From: Euzebyella marina
GTDB lineage: Bacteria; Bacteroidota; Bacteroidia; Flavobacteriales; Flavobacteriaceae
Assembly: GCF_014855515.1 (NCBI RefSeq)
Contig: NZ_JACYFK010000001.1
Location: 1,426,001-1,490,000, forward strand
Direction of reading: 5' to 3'
Length of the DNA stretch: 64,000 nucleotides
The position numbers and the translations under genes are program-made. Under the pieces are notes generated by a model that was not told the DNA's origin, did no database searches, and saw nothing but the letters and a program-made list of their open reading frames with translations. How positions within the stretch are numbered: position 1 is the stretch's first letter; every line of letters begins with the position of its first letter. This document shows positions 8,294 to 17,002 of this stretch, one piece after another.

Positions 8294-10651
8294 ATGCCTT
8301 TGGTGCAGGTCATAAGTTTCAACAAATTGTTGGAGCAGTATGATGTCATGGCCAAAAGCGACAATGAATACTTGGCAGAAAAGGCCAAGCGTATTCTTGC
8401 CGCACAAGAGCCGTACCCTATTTTAAGAGAAGGTTTTACCGATGATGCGCTTCTTGAAGAACATAAAGAGGTTATTCATTATATTCTGCAAGACCTCTTC
8501 TCGGAAGTATTGACCGAGAATGAAATCAAAACGGCTTCTTTGCCCTACGATAACACCATCTTTAATTCCTCAAAGCGGTTTCAAAAAATTCTGGAAGCTG
8601 CCGGCGCCCAGGGCGAATGTTTCGTGCCGAAGATGCGTAACATGCCAGACGACCAGATGTACGTAATGGCGTGTACGGTTATACTGAGCTATTACTATAA
8701 TTTTCCGTTAGATTTCAAGCGCCCCTTCTTCTATGATATACCCGATGAACATGGGGTGATGAGGCACTATCGAATATTGTACAATGCCGACTTTATAGAT
8801 TTGCAGCCAACTGAAAAGGCCAAAGAATTGTCGCAGGCCGATGTTGATGAACTGCTTGATAATTTTGAAAATATAGATCTTTGGAAGGAAAAAATTCCGC
8901 CCAATAGTTTTGTTTCTAAAGGCTTTGTTATCTCGAACATGTTCGATGTTACGGTCGAACATTCCATTTCTGAGTTGAAATCAAGTCTTATTGCGAGTGA
9001 TAAGAGAGATAGCGATGGTTTTATGGATAACCTTCAGGAAACATTTCAGTCTTTCTTCAATATAGCTAGCCTTCGGGCCGGCTTCATGACTTTCAATGCG
9101 AAAACAGATTGTTTTGAGCCACTTTATGGGAAGGGGATGGACAGTTTTGTGCTGGATAATAAAGAAATTCAGAACTGCAAGGAAATTTTGTGTTCCTATT
9201 CTTACGATAAGCTATTGCGTGAGAACAGGTATTTTGCCATTTCTGATGTCGACCGTTATGAAGAACGAATGGAGGCGCCTATCTATAAAAGCCTGCAAGA
9301 GCAAGGCATTAAAAGCGCCATATTAGCCCCAATAGCCGACAACAATAGATTGCTAGGTGTTCTTGAGCTGGTATCAACGGAAAAGAATGCCCTGAACAGC
9401 GTAAACGCGAATAAGCTCGAAGATGTAATGCCATTTATTGTCTCGGCGGTATTGCGCTCAAAGAGTGAAGAAGAGAATTTAATCGATGCCGTTATACAGC
9501 ACGAATGTACCTCGGTACACGAAGCAGTTTATTGGCGTTTTCAAGAAGAGGCCAAACGGTTCATCAAAGATGATCTTGAAGGCCTTCAGCCTACGTTTAG
9601 GGAGATAGTTTTCAAAGATGTGCATCCGCTTTACGGTCAAATCGATATCAAAAATTCTTCCGATGCCCGTAACATGGCGATTCAGAGAGATTTGATGATT
9701 CAACTGGCCACAGTGAACCAAGTTCTTGAGGCCGCTTGGCAAAAGAACCAATTGCCTATTTATGAAGAATTGATGTTCAGGGTGAACGATCACATGAACA
9801 GTATCAAAGAAAGTTTGAATACCAATAGTGAGCAATCGATCTTCAATTTTGTAGCAGATGAAATCCATCCGGTTTTTGCGCATTTGAAAAAGTCTGATAA
9901 AGAGCTAGCTCAACAAGTATCTTCGTACGAATCATCTATAGATATGGGTACCGATTCTTATTATGATCATCGCCGTAATTACGATGAAAGCGTCATGATG
10001 ATCAATAAGAGGTTGGCTGCCGTTATCGATAGAAAACAACGTTCTGCCCAAGATATGTTTCCTCATTATTTCGAGAGGTATAAGACCGATGGGGTAGAGC
10101 ACAACATGTATATTGGCGATTCTATATCAGGTGAGTTAGATTTTAACCCTATTTATCTGAATAATTTAAGACTTTGGCAGCTTCAAGTAATGTGCGAGAT
10201 GGAAAATGCGCATTACAAGCTTAAGCCAGAGTTACCTGTTCCTTTAGATGTGGCCTCATTGGTGTTGGTATACAATACTTCACTGTCAATTCGCTTTAGA
10301 ATGGATGAGAAGCGGTTTGATGTAGATGGCACCTATAATGCCCGTTATGAAGTTATCAAAAAACGAATTGACAAGTCATATATAAAGGGTTCTGATGAGC
10401 GTTTGACCCAACCGGGCAAAATGGTCATTGTCTATTCCCAGAAGAAAGACGAATTGGAGTATTTGAGGTATATTAAGTTCTTAAAATCGAAGGGTTATTT
10501 CAGCGGAAAGGTCGAAATAGTTGAGCTCGAGGGTTTGCAGGGCGTTTCAGGCCTTAAAGCGATACGCGCCGATATTCTCTATAAATCGGCAGATAAAGAG
10601 TCAAAAAAGACCTATACCTACGAAGACCTTATTGAAGAGCTGAAAGCATAG
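8294..10651 (+). CDS. Large GAF-domain protein of unknown function
   Basis: 785 aa from the chosen ATG at 8294; an earlier in-frame ATG at 8216 lies upstream of the likely promoter box. A GAF-like domain is visible around residues 260-430, with the typical stretch in which a surface is built by IKSAILAPI and LGVLELVS. The remaining N- and C-terminal portions, rich in charged helices, match no family I recognise. No kinase, cyclase or DNA-binding output domain is visible and there is no membrane segment, so it is probably a cytoplasmic sensor or scaffold. The DUF58 gene follows about 100 bases downstream and may be co-transcribed. Confidence 0.75.
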   Translation: MPLVQVISFNKLLEQYDVMAKSDNEYLAEKAKRILAAQEPYPILREGFTDDALLEEHKEVIHYILQDLFSEVLTENEIKTASLPYDNTIFNSSKRFQKILEAAGAQGECFVPKMRNMPDDQMYVMACTVILSYYYNFPLDFKRPFFYDIPDEHGVMRHYRILYNADFIDLQPTEKAKELSQADVDELLDNFENIDLWKEKIPPNSFVSKGFVISNMFDVTVEHSISELKSSLIASDKRDSDGFMDNLQETFQSFFNIASLRAGFMTFNAKTDCFEPLYGKGMDSFVLDNKEIQNCKEILCSYSYDKLLRENRYFAISDVDRYEERMEAPIYKSLQEQGIKSAILAPIADNNRLLGVLELVSTEKNALNSVNANKLEDVMPFIVSAVLRSKSEEENLIDAVIQHECTSVHEAVYWRFQEEAKRFIKDDLEGLQPTFREIVFKDVHPLYGQIDIKNSSDARNMAIQRDLMIQLATVNQVLEAAWQKNQLPIYEELMFRVNDHMNSIKESLNTNSEQSIFNFVADEIHPVFAHLKKSDKELAQQVSSYESSIDMGTDSYYDHRRNYDESVMMINKRLAAVIDRKQRSAQDMFPHYFERYKTDGVEHNMYIGDSISGELDFNPIYLNNLRLWQLQVMCEMENAHYKLKPELPVPLDVASLVLVYNTSLSIRFRMDEKRFDVDGTYNARYEVIKKRIDKSYIKGSDERLTQPGKMVIVYSQKKDELEYLRYIKFLKSKGYFSGKVEIVELEGLQGVSGLKAIRADILYKSADKESKKTYTYEDLIEELKA

Positions 10652-10757
10652 GCTTGTTTTTCTGTAATCGTTAGTCGCTTAATCTTTGTTATTTCGACTA
10701 TTGCCAAAAGGCAATGTCTTTAAAATACACCTAGAATACAATTCTTATCTTAGCCTT

Positions 10758-11687
10758 ATGAACCTTCAGTCAGAACTTCATAGAGCTTCTCTTTTCCAGA
10801 ATCTGGAACTGCTTGCGAATCAAGTAGTGGAAGGGTTCATCAGCGGAATGCACAAAAGTCCGTTTCATGGTTTTTCTGCGGAGTTTGCAGAACATAAGAT
10901 TTACAATACAGGGGAGAGTACCAAACATATCGATTGGAAACTTTTCGCCAAGACTGACAAGCTCTACACCAAAAAGTATGAAGAGGAAACCAATTTAAGG
11001 TGTCACATGATTTTAGATAATTCGGCCTCTATGCATTATCCAAGCGTAGATGAACTGAATATATCAAACCTCAATAAAATTGGGTTCGGGGCATTATCAA
11101 TTGCTGCTTTAATGAATGTGCTCAAGAGGCAGCGCGATGCGGTAGGGCTAAGTATTTTTTCAGATAATTACGATTATTATGCTCCCGAAAAAGGTAGCGA
11201 GCGACATCACCAAATGCTTTTGGCCAAATTGGCCGAATACTGCCAGACGAACCAACCTACTTCGAAGACCCATACGTACACTTATTTGCATTTAATAGCA
11301 GAAAAAATGAAACGTAGGAGTCTGATTTTTCTGTTTACAGATATGTTTCAAACAGAAACGGATGATGAAAAATTGTTCGAAGCCTTACGCCACCTAAAAT
11401 ATAATAAGCATGAGGTAGTTCTTTTTCATCTGTTGGATAGGGAAACCGAGTTTAGTTTTGAGTTCGAAAATGTTCCGAAACGTTTTATAGATGTAGAAAC
11501 CGGTGAACAGATTGATCTCTACAGCGATTCTGTGAAAGAAGATTACCAAAGACAATTGAAGGCTTATCTAAGTTCGCTTCAACTGAAGTGTGCCCAGTAC
11601 AAAATAAAGTATGTTGAGGTCGACGTGAAAGCTGATTTTTCAAGGGTATTGAACACCTATTTGGTTGAGCGCCGAAATTTTTTATAA
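10758..11687 (+). CDS. DUF58 protein with vWA-like fold
   Basis: 309 aa from the ATG at 10758; the open frame extends back to 10686 but the added residues do not fit the family. The DUF58 core appears as the stretch ending in KHIDWKLFAKT, followed by a von Willebrand A-like domain whose metal site reads DNSASM at about residues 91-96. DUF58 proteins usually sit with MoxR ATPases and vWA membrane proteins, but those partners are absent here. No membrane segment is visible, unlike longer DUF58 proteins. Function unknown. Confidence 0.85.
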   Translation: MNLQSELHRASLFQNLELLANQVVEGFISGMHKSPFHGFSAEFAEHKIYNTGESTKHIDWKLFAKTDKLYTKKYEEETNLRCHMILDNSASMHYPSVDELNISNLNKIGFGALSIAALMNVLKRQRDAVGLSIFSDNYDYYAPEKGSERHHQMLLAKLAEYCQTNQPTSKTHTYTYLHLIAEKMKRRSLIFLFTDMFQTETDDEKLFEALRHLKYNKHEVVLFHLLDRETEFSFEFENVPKRFIDVETGEQIDLYSDSVKEDYQRQLKAYLSSLQLKCAQYKIKYVEVDVKADFSRVLNTYLVERRNFL

Positions 11688-11712
11688 TTGAAAATTTTTT
11701 GTTTAAAATTGT

Positions 11713-11742
11713 TTGTACAATTGAATAAGCGGTGTATATTTG
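11713..11742 (+). promoter_or_regulatory. Promoter of tRNA-Asp (Bacteroidetes type)
   Basis: TTG at 11713-11715 and TATATTTG at 11735-11742 are separated by exactly 19 bases, an ideal match to the -33/-7 promoter of Bacteroidetes. Transcription should begin near 11749, giving a leader of about 70 bases that contains a small hairpin (TTTCGC-tgta-GCGAAA) before the tRNA. Confidence 0.8.
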
Positions 11743-11820
11743 CACTCGCTTTACTGAAGTAGTAACAAGATTTGAATTTCGCTGTAGCGAAAGTCCTAAT
11801 TCAATAAGGGTAAAATCATT

Positions 11821-11897
11821 GGTCTGGTAGTTCAGTTGGTTAGAATACCTGCCTGTCACGCAGGGGGTCGCGGGTTCGAGTCCCGTCCAGACCGCCA
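11821..11897 (+). tRNA. tRNA-Asp (anticodon GTC)
   Basis: 77-base cloverleaf with acceptor stem GGTCTGG paired to CCAGACC, discriminator G and an encoded CCA. The anticodon loop reads CTGTCAC with GTC as anticodon, and the T-arm carries GGTTCGAGTCC. It has its own promoter and terminator, so it is a single-gene unit. Confidence 0.97.
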
Positions 11898-11904
11898 ACA
11901 ACGA

Positions 11905-11940
11905 TAAGCCTTTCGAGAAATCGAGAGGCTTTTTTATTTT
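11905..11940 (+). terminator. Rho-independent terminator after tRNA-Asp
   Basis: AAGCCTTTCGA and TCGAGAGGCTT form an 11-bp stem with one mismatch and a GAAA loop, followed by a run of T residues. Confidence 0.85.
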
Positions 11941-12616
11941 TATGTGCACGCAGAATTCCATTTTTGAACTGTAAACCAAAAATCATTTTCTTTATTAGCT
12001 TGAAATTCGGTAAAGTATTCCGTTCTGAACAAGTCTATATATCCTCCAGTCTTCTGTAGGCCTTTTTACAGTTTTCAAACTGCTCATAGAATTCAATGAT
12101 ATTCTGGATGGTAATTTTTTGATTGCCCTGGAAAGCGTTTTTCAGTTCACCGATATGTAAAGATTTGTTCGCTATGATAAATTATTTTGTAAATCTATAA
12201 TGATAGAAAGATTTGGTGATAAATTGAATTTACTGCCCTATTTTTATATTTAAGTTCCCTAAGGAATTCGGTCTATTTCTTCTCAAAAACATCCCGGAAA
12301 ACTACACATGGAGAGGGCTCTTTGTCCCCAACCAATTTTTCACCATTCCCCAAGAACCCTTCAATTATGAAGAAACTTCGGGAGCAAATCGTAGCTCAAG
12401 ATAATTTCCATGAAAAAATGGTCAAATCCCAACTCGATATGTGAAAAAGAGTAGATACGTCACTCTCTTATAATTTTTGTTATCTCTATCCATAGGTTAA
12501 AAACGGATTCTATATATCGAATGAGCAGTTGAAAGAATTATATTACATCCCAACGATTCTATTCCAAGAATCCTCTTTCAAGCAATTAAGTTTGTATTGT
12601 ACCTATCCCAAACCAC
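11941..12616 (+). other. Gene-free stretch with decayed coding fragments
   Basis: No intact gene is seen. Short open stretches without proper starts remain: one on the minus strand at 12035-12183 (listed separately), one on the plus strand ending at 12404 that includes the phrase YTWRGLFVPNQFF, and one running into the next gene that includes NGFYISNEQLKELYY. They look like decayed genes, but none can be named. A partial -7 box, TAAGTTTG, lies at 12587-12594 just ahead of the BspA-type gene. Confidence 0.5.
12035..12183 (-). pseudogene. Possible remnant of an AbiEi-like N-terminal domain
   Basis: An open stretch with no ATG translates to a segment including LHIGELKNAFQGNQ and IIEFYEQF, reminiscent of the small winged-helix N-terminus of AbiEi-type (type IV toxin-antitoxin) antitoxin proteins in Bacteroidota. 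It ends at a stop after about 48 codons, far short of a full protein. The resemblance is from memory of the pattern and is weak. Confidence 0.25.
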
Positions 12617-15319
12617 ATGATCAAAAACATTTTTAACCTTGTCTTGGGCCTAAGTTTTTTTGCCCTTTCGGCCCAATCTGAATTCATCTCAACGTGGAAG
12701 ACAGACAATACCGGGATATCAGAAGATAACCAGATTACGATTCCGACGTATCCTTGGGAAACCTATGACTATACCGTTGACTGGGGTGATGGTACTTTCG
12801 ACACCGGGATAACTGGCGATATTGTTCATACATATGTGTCGCCTGGCATCTATACTGTTTCCATATCCGGTATGTTTCCGGGAATTTATTTCAACGATAC
12901 CACTTTCAATGAGGTGAAAGGGGACGAAGACAAAATAATCAACATTGCCCAATGGGGCAACAATGTATGGAAATCGATGGACTCTGCATTTGCAGGTTGC
13001 CAAAATTTGACGGTAGAGGCCCAGGATATACCGGATCTATCGCAAGTTACAAGTTTACGCCGTATGTTTTTCTGGGCTGGTACTTGGCAGCTTCATATTC
13101 CCAAAATAGAGGAATGGGACATTAGCCACATCACGAACCTGTCGGGCATGTTCGATAAAACTTCCTTTACACAGGATATCTCCGGTTGGAACGTCGCTAA
13201 CGTAAGGGATATGTCGTACCTGTTTTTTAGTAGTCCCTTTAATCAGGATATCAGCGGCTGGGACGTTGGTAACGTTACCAATATGGAAGGTCTGTTCGGT
13301 AGCAGTTCTTTCAGACAGGATGTGACAGGTTGGGATGTGAGTAGCGTCACTAACATGGCCTTCATGTTCAATAGTACCTTTTTTGATCAGGATATCAGCG
13401 GCTGGGATGTAAGCAACGTAACCAGCATGCGGCACATGCTCAGTCAGTGTAGTTTTAATCAAGATGTCGGCGATTGGAACGTGAGCCAAGTAGGCGACTT
13501 GTCCAATATATTCGATGACAACGACTTGTCCACCGAAAACTACGATAAGATTTTGACCGGGTGGAGCCAACTGCCATCACTTCGGTCCGGCGTATCCTTG
13601 GGAGCTAAAGACGTGTACTATTGTTCGGCCGATGATGCCCGGGCACTGCTCATCGCAACATATGGTTGGTCCATCAACGATCAGGGCCAGAATTGCGAGC
13701 CTGACCGACCTTTTATAACCACTTGGAAAACCGATAACCCTGGATTTTCCCGGTACGATCAAATCACTATTCCTACCAATCCAAGGAAAGTTTATAATTA
13801 CAATGTCGACTGGGGCGACGGCACTTCCGACAGTGGAATTACCGAAGATATAACACATACCTATAATGAACCAGGTATTTATCAAGTCTCGATTAGCGGT
13901 AGATTTCCTTCAATCTATTTTAATAGTGGTAAAGAAAGTCATCAGTATCCTTCCAAAGAGGCCGATGCTGATAAAATAATATCTGTAGATCAATGGGGTA
14001 CCAACCGATGGATATCAATGTCGTTTGCATTTGCGGGATGTTCTAATTTAGACGTCAAGGCGACCGATATACCTGATCTTTCTAAGGATGTATTTTTAAG
14101 TGCCATGTTTTTAGATTGCCCCTCGCTAATAGGAAACGAATCAATGGCGCAATGGGATTTGAGTAAAACCTCCTTTACGGCTTCCGACATGTTCAAAGGG
14201 GCATCGCAATTCAACCAACCTATAGATCAATGGGATGTGAGTAAGTTGAGATACCTCGATGGTATGTTTGAAGATGCTTCCGCGTTCGACCAAAATCTCG
14301 AGGGTTGGAATATAGGTAAGGTAGAAAACATGGATCGCATGTTCGATAATTCCGGCCTTTCCATTCGAAATTATGATAAAATACTGAACGCTTGGAGCAA
14401 TTTACCAGCAATATTGAGCAGTGTTAAATTAGGGGCCATAAGCACTTTTTATTGCAATAGCGAAATGGCAAGACAGTACCTGATTGACAACTTCAACTGG
14501 ATTATTTCAGATGCTGGCGGATCTAATTTGTGTAATGAAGATAATGACGCTGATGGTGTTCTGGACGATTTGGATAGGTGCTTGAATACTCCGGAACAAG
14601 AGGTTGTCAACGAGTTCGGTTGCCATTCCCTATCAAATGAAAATTTCAAGATCCAGATACTGGGAGAGACCTGTCCTGGTGCGAATAACGCCCAGTTGGT
14701 AATCAACGCAATTGAAACAAACGAGTATACCGCCTTCATCAACGGCGCCGAGCACCGCTTTGACCAAGACTTGACCATCGAAAATTTGGTGCCAGGCAGT
14801 TATGATTTCTGTATCAAAGTCCCACCTTTACGTTTTGAACAGTGTTATGTGGTCGAACTTCCAGAAGCCTTGACTATTTCAGGAAAGTCGCATTCTACCG
14901 ATGGAAAATATTCCCTTAAAATCGATAGTGGTACTGCGCCCTATAGCGTATTGGTAAATGGGCAAATTACGCTACAGACCAATTCTACTGATATCTTGTT
15001 AGATGTTTCCCAAGGCGATGTGGTAGAGGTGACTACGGATAAGGACTGTGAGGGCGTCTATTCAGAAGAAATAGGGATAGAGACACCTATCCATACCTAT
15101 CCAAACCCTACCCCTGGGTATTTTGAAATTCGGGTACCCATGCAAAAAGGTGAAGTCAAGGTAGAAATAGCGTCCATGGAATCAAAATTGATCAGGACCG
15201 AAATGTATTTAGTAGAGGGCAATGTCATCAAGGTTGACATTAGTAATCTCCCTCAAGGGATGTACTTTGTAAAGGTTGCTTTAAAGAAACCCGTTGTATT
15301 GAAAATAGTGAAACAATGA
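12617..15319 (+). CDS. Two-module PKD/BspA-repeat surface protein with T9SS tail
   Basis: 900 aa. A signal peptide spans about residues 1-20. Module 1 (about 24-355) has a PKD-like segment (VDWGDGTFDTG ... HTY) followed by BspA/DUF285 repeats of about 24 residues (GWDVSNVT pattern). Module 2 (about 365-660) repeats the same layout: TTWKTDN, VDWGDGT, then fewer DUF285 units. A thrombospondin-type-3-like acidic repeat (EDNDADGVLDD) follows. The C-terminus (YPNPTPG ... LPQGMYFVKV) is a type A sorting domain, so the protein should leave the cell by type IX secretion. It overlaps the next gene by four bases. Role probably adhesion or polymer binding; partner unknown. Confidence 0.88.
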   Translation: MIKNIFNLVLGLSFFALSAQSEFISTWKTDNTGISEDNQITIPTYPWETYDYTVDWGDGTFDTGITGDIVHTYVSPGIYTVSISGMFPGIYFNDTTFNEVKGDEDKIINIAQWGNNVWKSMDSAFAGCQNLTVEAQDIPDLSQVTSLRRMFFWAGTWQLHIPKIEEWDISHITNLSGMFDKTSFTQDISGWNVANVRDMSYLFFSSPFNQDISGWDVGNVTNMEGLFGSSSFRQDVTGWDVSSVTNMAFMFNSTFFDQDISGWDVSNVTSMRHMLSQCSFNQDVGDWNVSQVGDLSNIFDDNDLSTENYDKILTGWSQLPSLRSGVSLGAKDVYYCSADDARALLIATYGWSINDQGQNCEPDRPFITTWKTDNPGFSRYDQITIPTNPRKVYNYNVDWGDGTSDSGITEDITHTYNEPGIYQVSISGRFPSIYFNSGKESHQYPSKEADADKIISVDQWGTNRWISMSFAFAGCSNLDVKATDIPDLSKDVFLSAMFLDCPSLIGNESMAQWDLSKTSFTASDMFKGASQFNQPIDQWDVSKLRYLDGMFEDASAFDQNLEGWNIGKVENMDRMFDNSGLSIRNYDKILNAWSNLPAILSSVKLGAISTFYCNSEMARQYLIDNFNWIISDAGGSNLCNEDNDADGVLDDLDRCLNTPEQEVVNEFGCHSLSNENFKIQILGETCPGANNAQLVINAIETNEYTAFINGAEHRFDQDLTIENLVPGSYDFCIKVPPLRFEQCYVVELPEALTISGKSHSTDGKYSLKIDSGTAPYSVLVNGQITLQTNSTDILLDVSQGDVVEVTTDKDCEGVYSEEIGIETPIHTYPNPTPGYFEIRVPMQKGEVKVEIASMESKLIRTEMYLVEGNVIKVDISNLPQGMYFVKVALKKPVVLKIVKQ
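13112..13530 (+). repeat. Tandem DUF285 coding repeats of about 72 bases
   Basis: About five to six units of 24 codons each, with near-identical cores reading GATATCAGCGGCTGGGA between units at about 13247 and 13391. They encode the W-D/N-V-S-x-V-T-N-M pattern of BspA-type leucine-rich repeats. A shorter second set occurs at about 14145-14345. Confidence 0.8.
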
Positions 15320-16005
15320 TATTAAAGAAAATTATATTTCTGATACTATTTGGTGGTCTGCTCGTTTCGTGTGTAGACGGTGAAGATACATTAGCAGATG
15401 AAAATCTGATTCCTTCAGCGCCACAGCTGGTTTATCCTAGCGACAATTTACTGTGTATCGAGAATGTTCTTGAGTTTAAATGGAATCCTTCTACCGATGG
15501 TAATACGGACGCCGTTACCTATCAAGTGGACGTCGCAGAGGACAATCAATTTACATCCATTGCCCATACGGCAAGACCCAGTACAACCACCCAGACCTTT
15601 ACACTTAAGAAAGGTACGGCCTATTATTGGCGTGTTAAGTCCATTGACAATAGAAACGCTTCAAGTACCTACTCCCCGACATTTAAATTCTATACCCAAG
15701 GTGAGGCAATTTCAAATCACCTACCTTTTGCACCGGAACTGGTCAGCCCGTCACAAGAGGTATTGGAAAGTTCAGAAGACATTCTTTTGCAATGGAAAGC
15801 GAGTGATATGGATAATGATGCCCTTGTTTTTGATGTGTATTTTGGAACGGAAAATCCGCCTATCAAAAAAATCGCTGAAAATCACGATAAAACCAGCTTT
15901 GGCGTTTCGACCATGGCCGCAACCGAGTATTATTGGAAAATCGTAGTGAAGGATGACCAAGGAGGAACAACGCTAGGTCCGATTTGGAACTTTCGTATTG
16001 AGTGA
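15316..16005 (+). CDS. Lipoprotein with two FN3-like domains
   Basis: 229 aa with lipobox LLVSC (Cys19). Two similar beta-sandwich domains follow, at about residues 33-130 and 138-229, each starting with P-x-L-V-x-P-S and ending in YYWRV or YYWKIVVKD, typical of fibronectin type III-like domains. It starts inside the end of the T9SS protein gene (ATGA overlap), so the two are translationally coupled. A surface lipoprotein that accompanies the secreted BspA-type protein is the likely picture; binding target unknown. Confidence 0.8.
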   Translation: MILKKIIFLILFGGLLVSCVDGEDTLADENLIPSAPQLVYPSDNLLCIENVLEFKWNPSTDGNTDAVTYQVDVAEDNQFTSIAHTARPSTTTQTFTLKKGTAYYWRVKSIDNRNASSTYSPTFKFYTQGEAISNHLPFAPELVSPSQEVLESSEDILLQWKASDMDNDALVFDVYFGTENPPIKKIAENHDKTSFGVSTMAATEYYWKIVVKDDQGGTTLGPIWNFRIE

Positions 16006-16339
16006 ACTATATTACTGAAAGTATATTGACTCGATAGTCCAGAATTATACGCTCCGACTTTTGCACCCAAAACTATTTACCCCATTCCCGCAAGTGAAAT
16101 TGAAGCTTCCGGAATGTTACAGACCGAAGGTTATTGATGGTTGGGTTTTTAGAGAATTTGTAAAAGCGGAGGCTAAAGCTTCCGCTTTTTTTATGATCTC
16201 TTTTCTAGACTTTTATCAATTTGAATGGTTTCGGTTATCCGAAGCCTGTTTTCTGATAACCTTCCTAATAAATCCAAACTAATTATCTTTGTTTAGTCGC
16301 TGCGAATCCGCTATTTACGGTAATTGTAATTCGTTCTAA
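16006..16339 (+). other. Intergenic stretch without a gene
   Basis: Contains one strong terminator at 16163-16192 and no supportable gene. A 73-codon frame at 16061-16282 runs straight through the terminator and has no family resemblance, so it is not called. Confidence 0.6.
16163..16192 (+). terminator. Rho-independent terminator
   Basis: AAAGCGGAGGC and GCTTCCGCTTT form an 11-bp stem (one G-T pair) with a short TAAA loop, followed by T residues. It probably ends the transcript of the BspA-type protein and lipoprotein. Confidence 0.8.
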
Positions 16340-16975
16340 ATGAAAATTGATTATCTCAAAGCCACGTATTTTTTTGATTATGGGCATAAAGCCATACAAC
16401 ATATAGTAGCTTCTTTTACCGAAAAATCGGTGAAAGAGAAAGCCATCGGTATCTATTTAAGGGTGCGCGATGAATGGCGGTATGACCCTTACAGTATCAG
16501 TTTGGCAAAGAATAGCTATAAGGCCAGCACCATTGCAGCCAAAGATTCGGGCAACTGCGTTGAAAAATCGGTTCTGCTGATAGCGTGTTTGAGAGCACTT
16601 AACATACCTGCAAGATTACATTTGGGCAAAGTAAAAAACCATTTGGCCGTAGAACGTCTGACAGAAAAATTTGGGTCGAATGAATTGACACCACACGGAA
16701 TGGTGAATGTGTTTCTAAACGGAAAATGGCTTAAAATGTCACCCGCTTTTAACAAAACCCTATGTGCGCGATTCGGGGTTGATCCTTTAGATTTTGATGG
16801 AGAAAACAACTCGTTTCTACAACAGTACAACAACGAGGGAAGTCTTTTTATGGAATATGTTGACGATTACGGTCATTTTGAAGATGTGCCTGTCGAATTC
16901 ATGAAAAGGAATATAAAAGAGCACTATCCACATATATTTGGTACAAACGATACCACCACAGAATTTAAGCTGTGA
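16340..16975 (+). CDS. Transglutaminase-like cysteine protein
   Basis: 211 aa. The transglutaminase-like core shows the catalytic Cys in SGNCVEKS at about residue 73 and the His in TPHGMVNV at about 120. At the usual third position the sequence reads MSPAFN instead of an Asp-Pro motif; related Bacteroidota proteins I recall read similarly (TPAFN), so this is a subfamily trait rather than decay. No signal peptide, so a cytoplasmic protease-like or structural role is likely. It stands alone between a terminator and a convergent gene. Confidence 0.8.
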   Translation: MKIDYLKATYFFDYGHKAIQHIVASFTEKSVKEKAIGIYLRVRDEWRYDPYSISLAKNSYKASTIAAKDSGNCVEKSVLLIACLRALNIPARLHLGKVKNHLAVERLTEKFGSNELTPHGMVNVFLNGKWLKMSPAFNKTLCARFGVDPLDFDGENNSFLQQYNNEGSLFMEYVDDYGHFEDVPVEFMKRNIKEHYPHIFGTNDTTTEFKL

Positions 16976-17002
16976 TGGTTCGTGAATAAATTTCAGTGCA
17001 TC

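Noticed and set aside
11485-11979. Minus-strand open frame of 164 codons across the tRNA
   Set aside because: It reads antisense through tRNA-Asp and its promoter; the phrase GLEPATPCVTGRYSNQLN is the familiar spurious translation of the tRNA complement.
13112-14345. CRISPR-like regular repeats
   Set aside because: The periodicity is 72 bases, in frame, and encodes BspA-type repeats with no unique spacers.
16061-16282. Open frame of 73 codons after the lipoprotein gene
   Set aside because: It runs through a strong terminator and has no family resemblance or ribosome binding site.
11881-16340. Attachment-site duplication of the tRNA 3' end
   Set aside because: No second copy of the tRNA end was found in the region; the closest match near 16035 (TCGATAGTCCAG) is too short.
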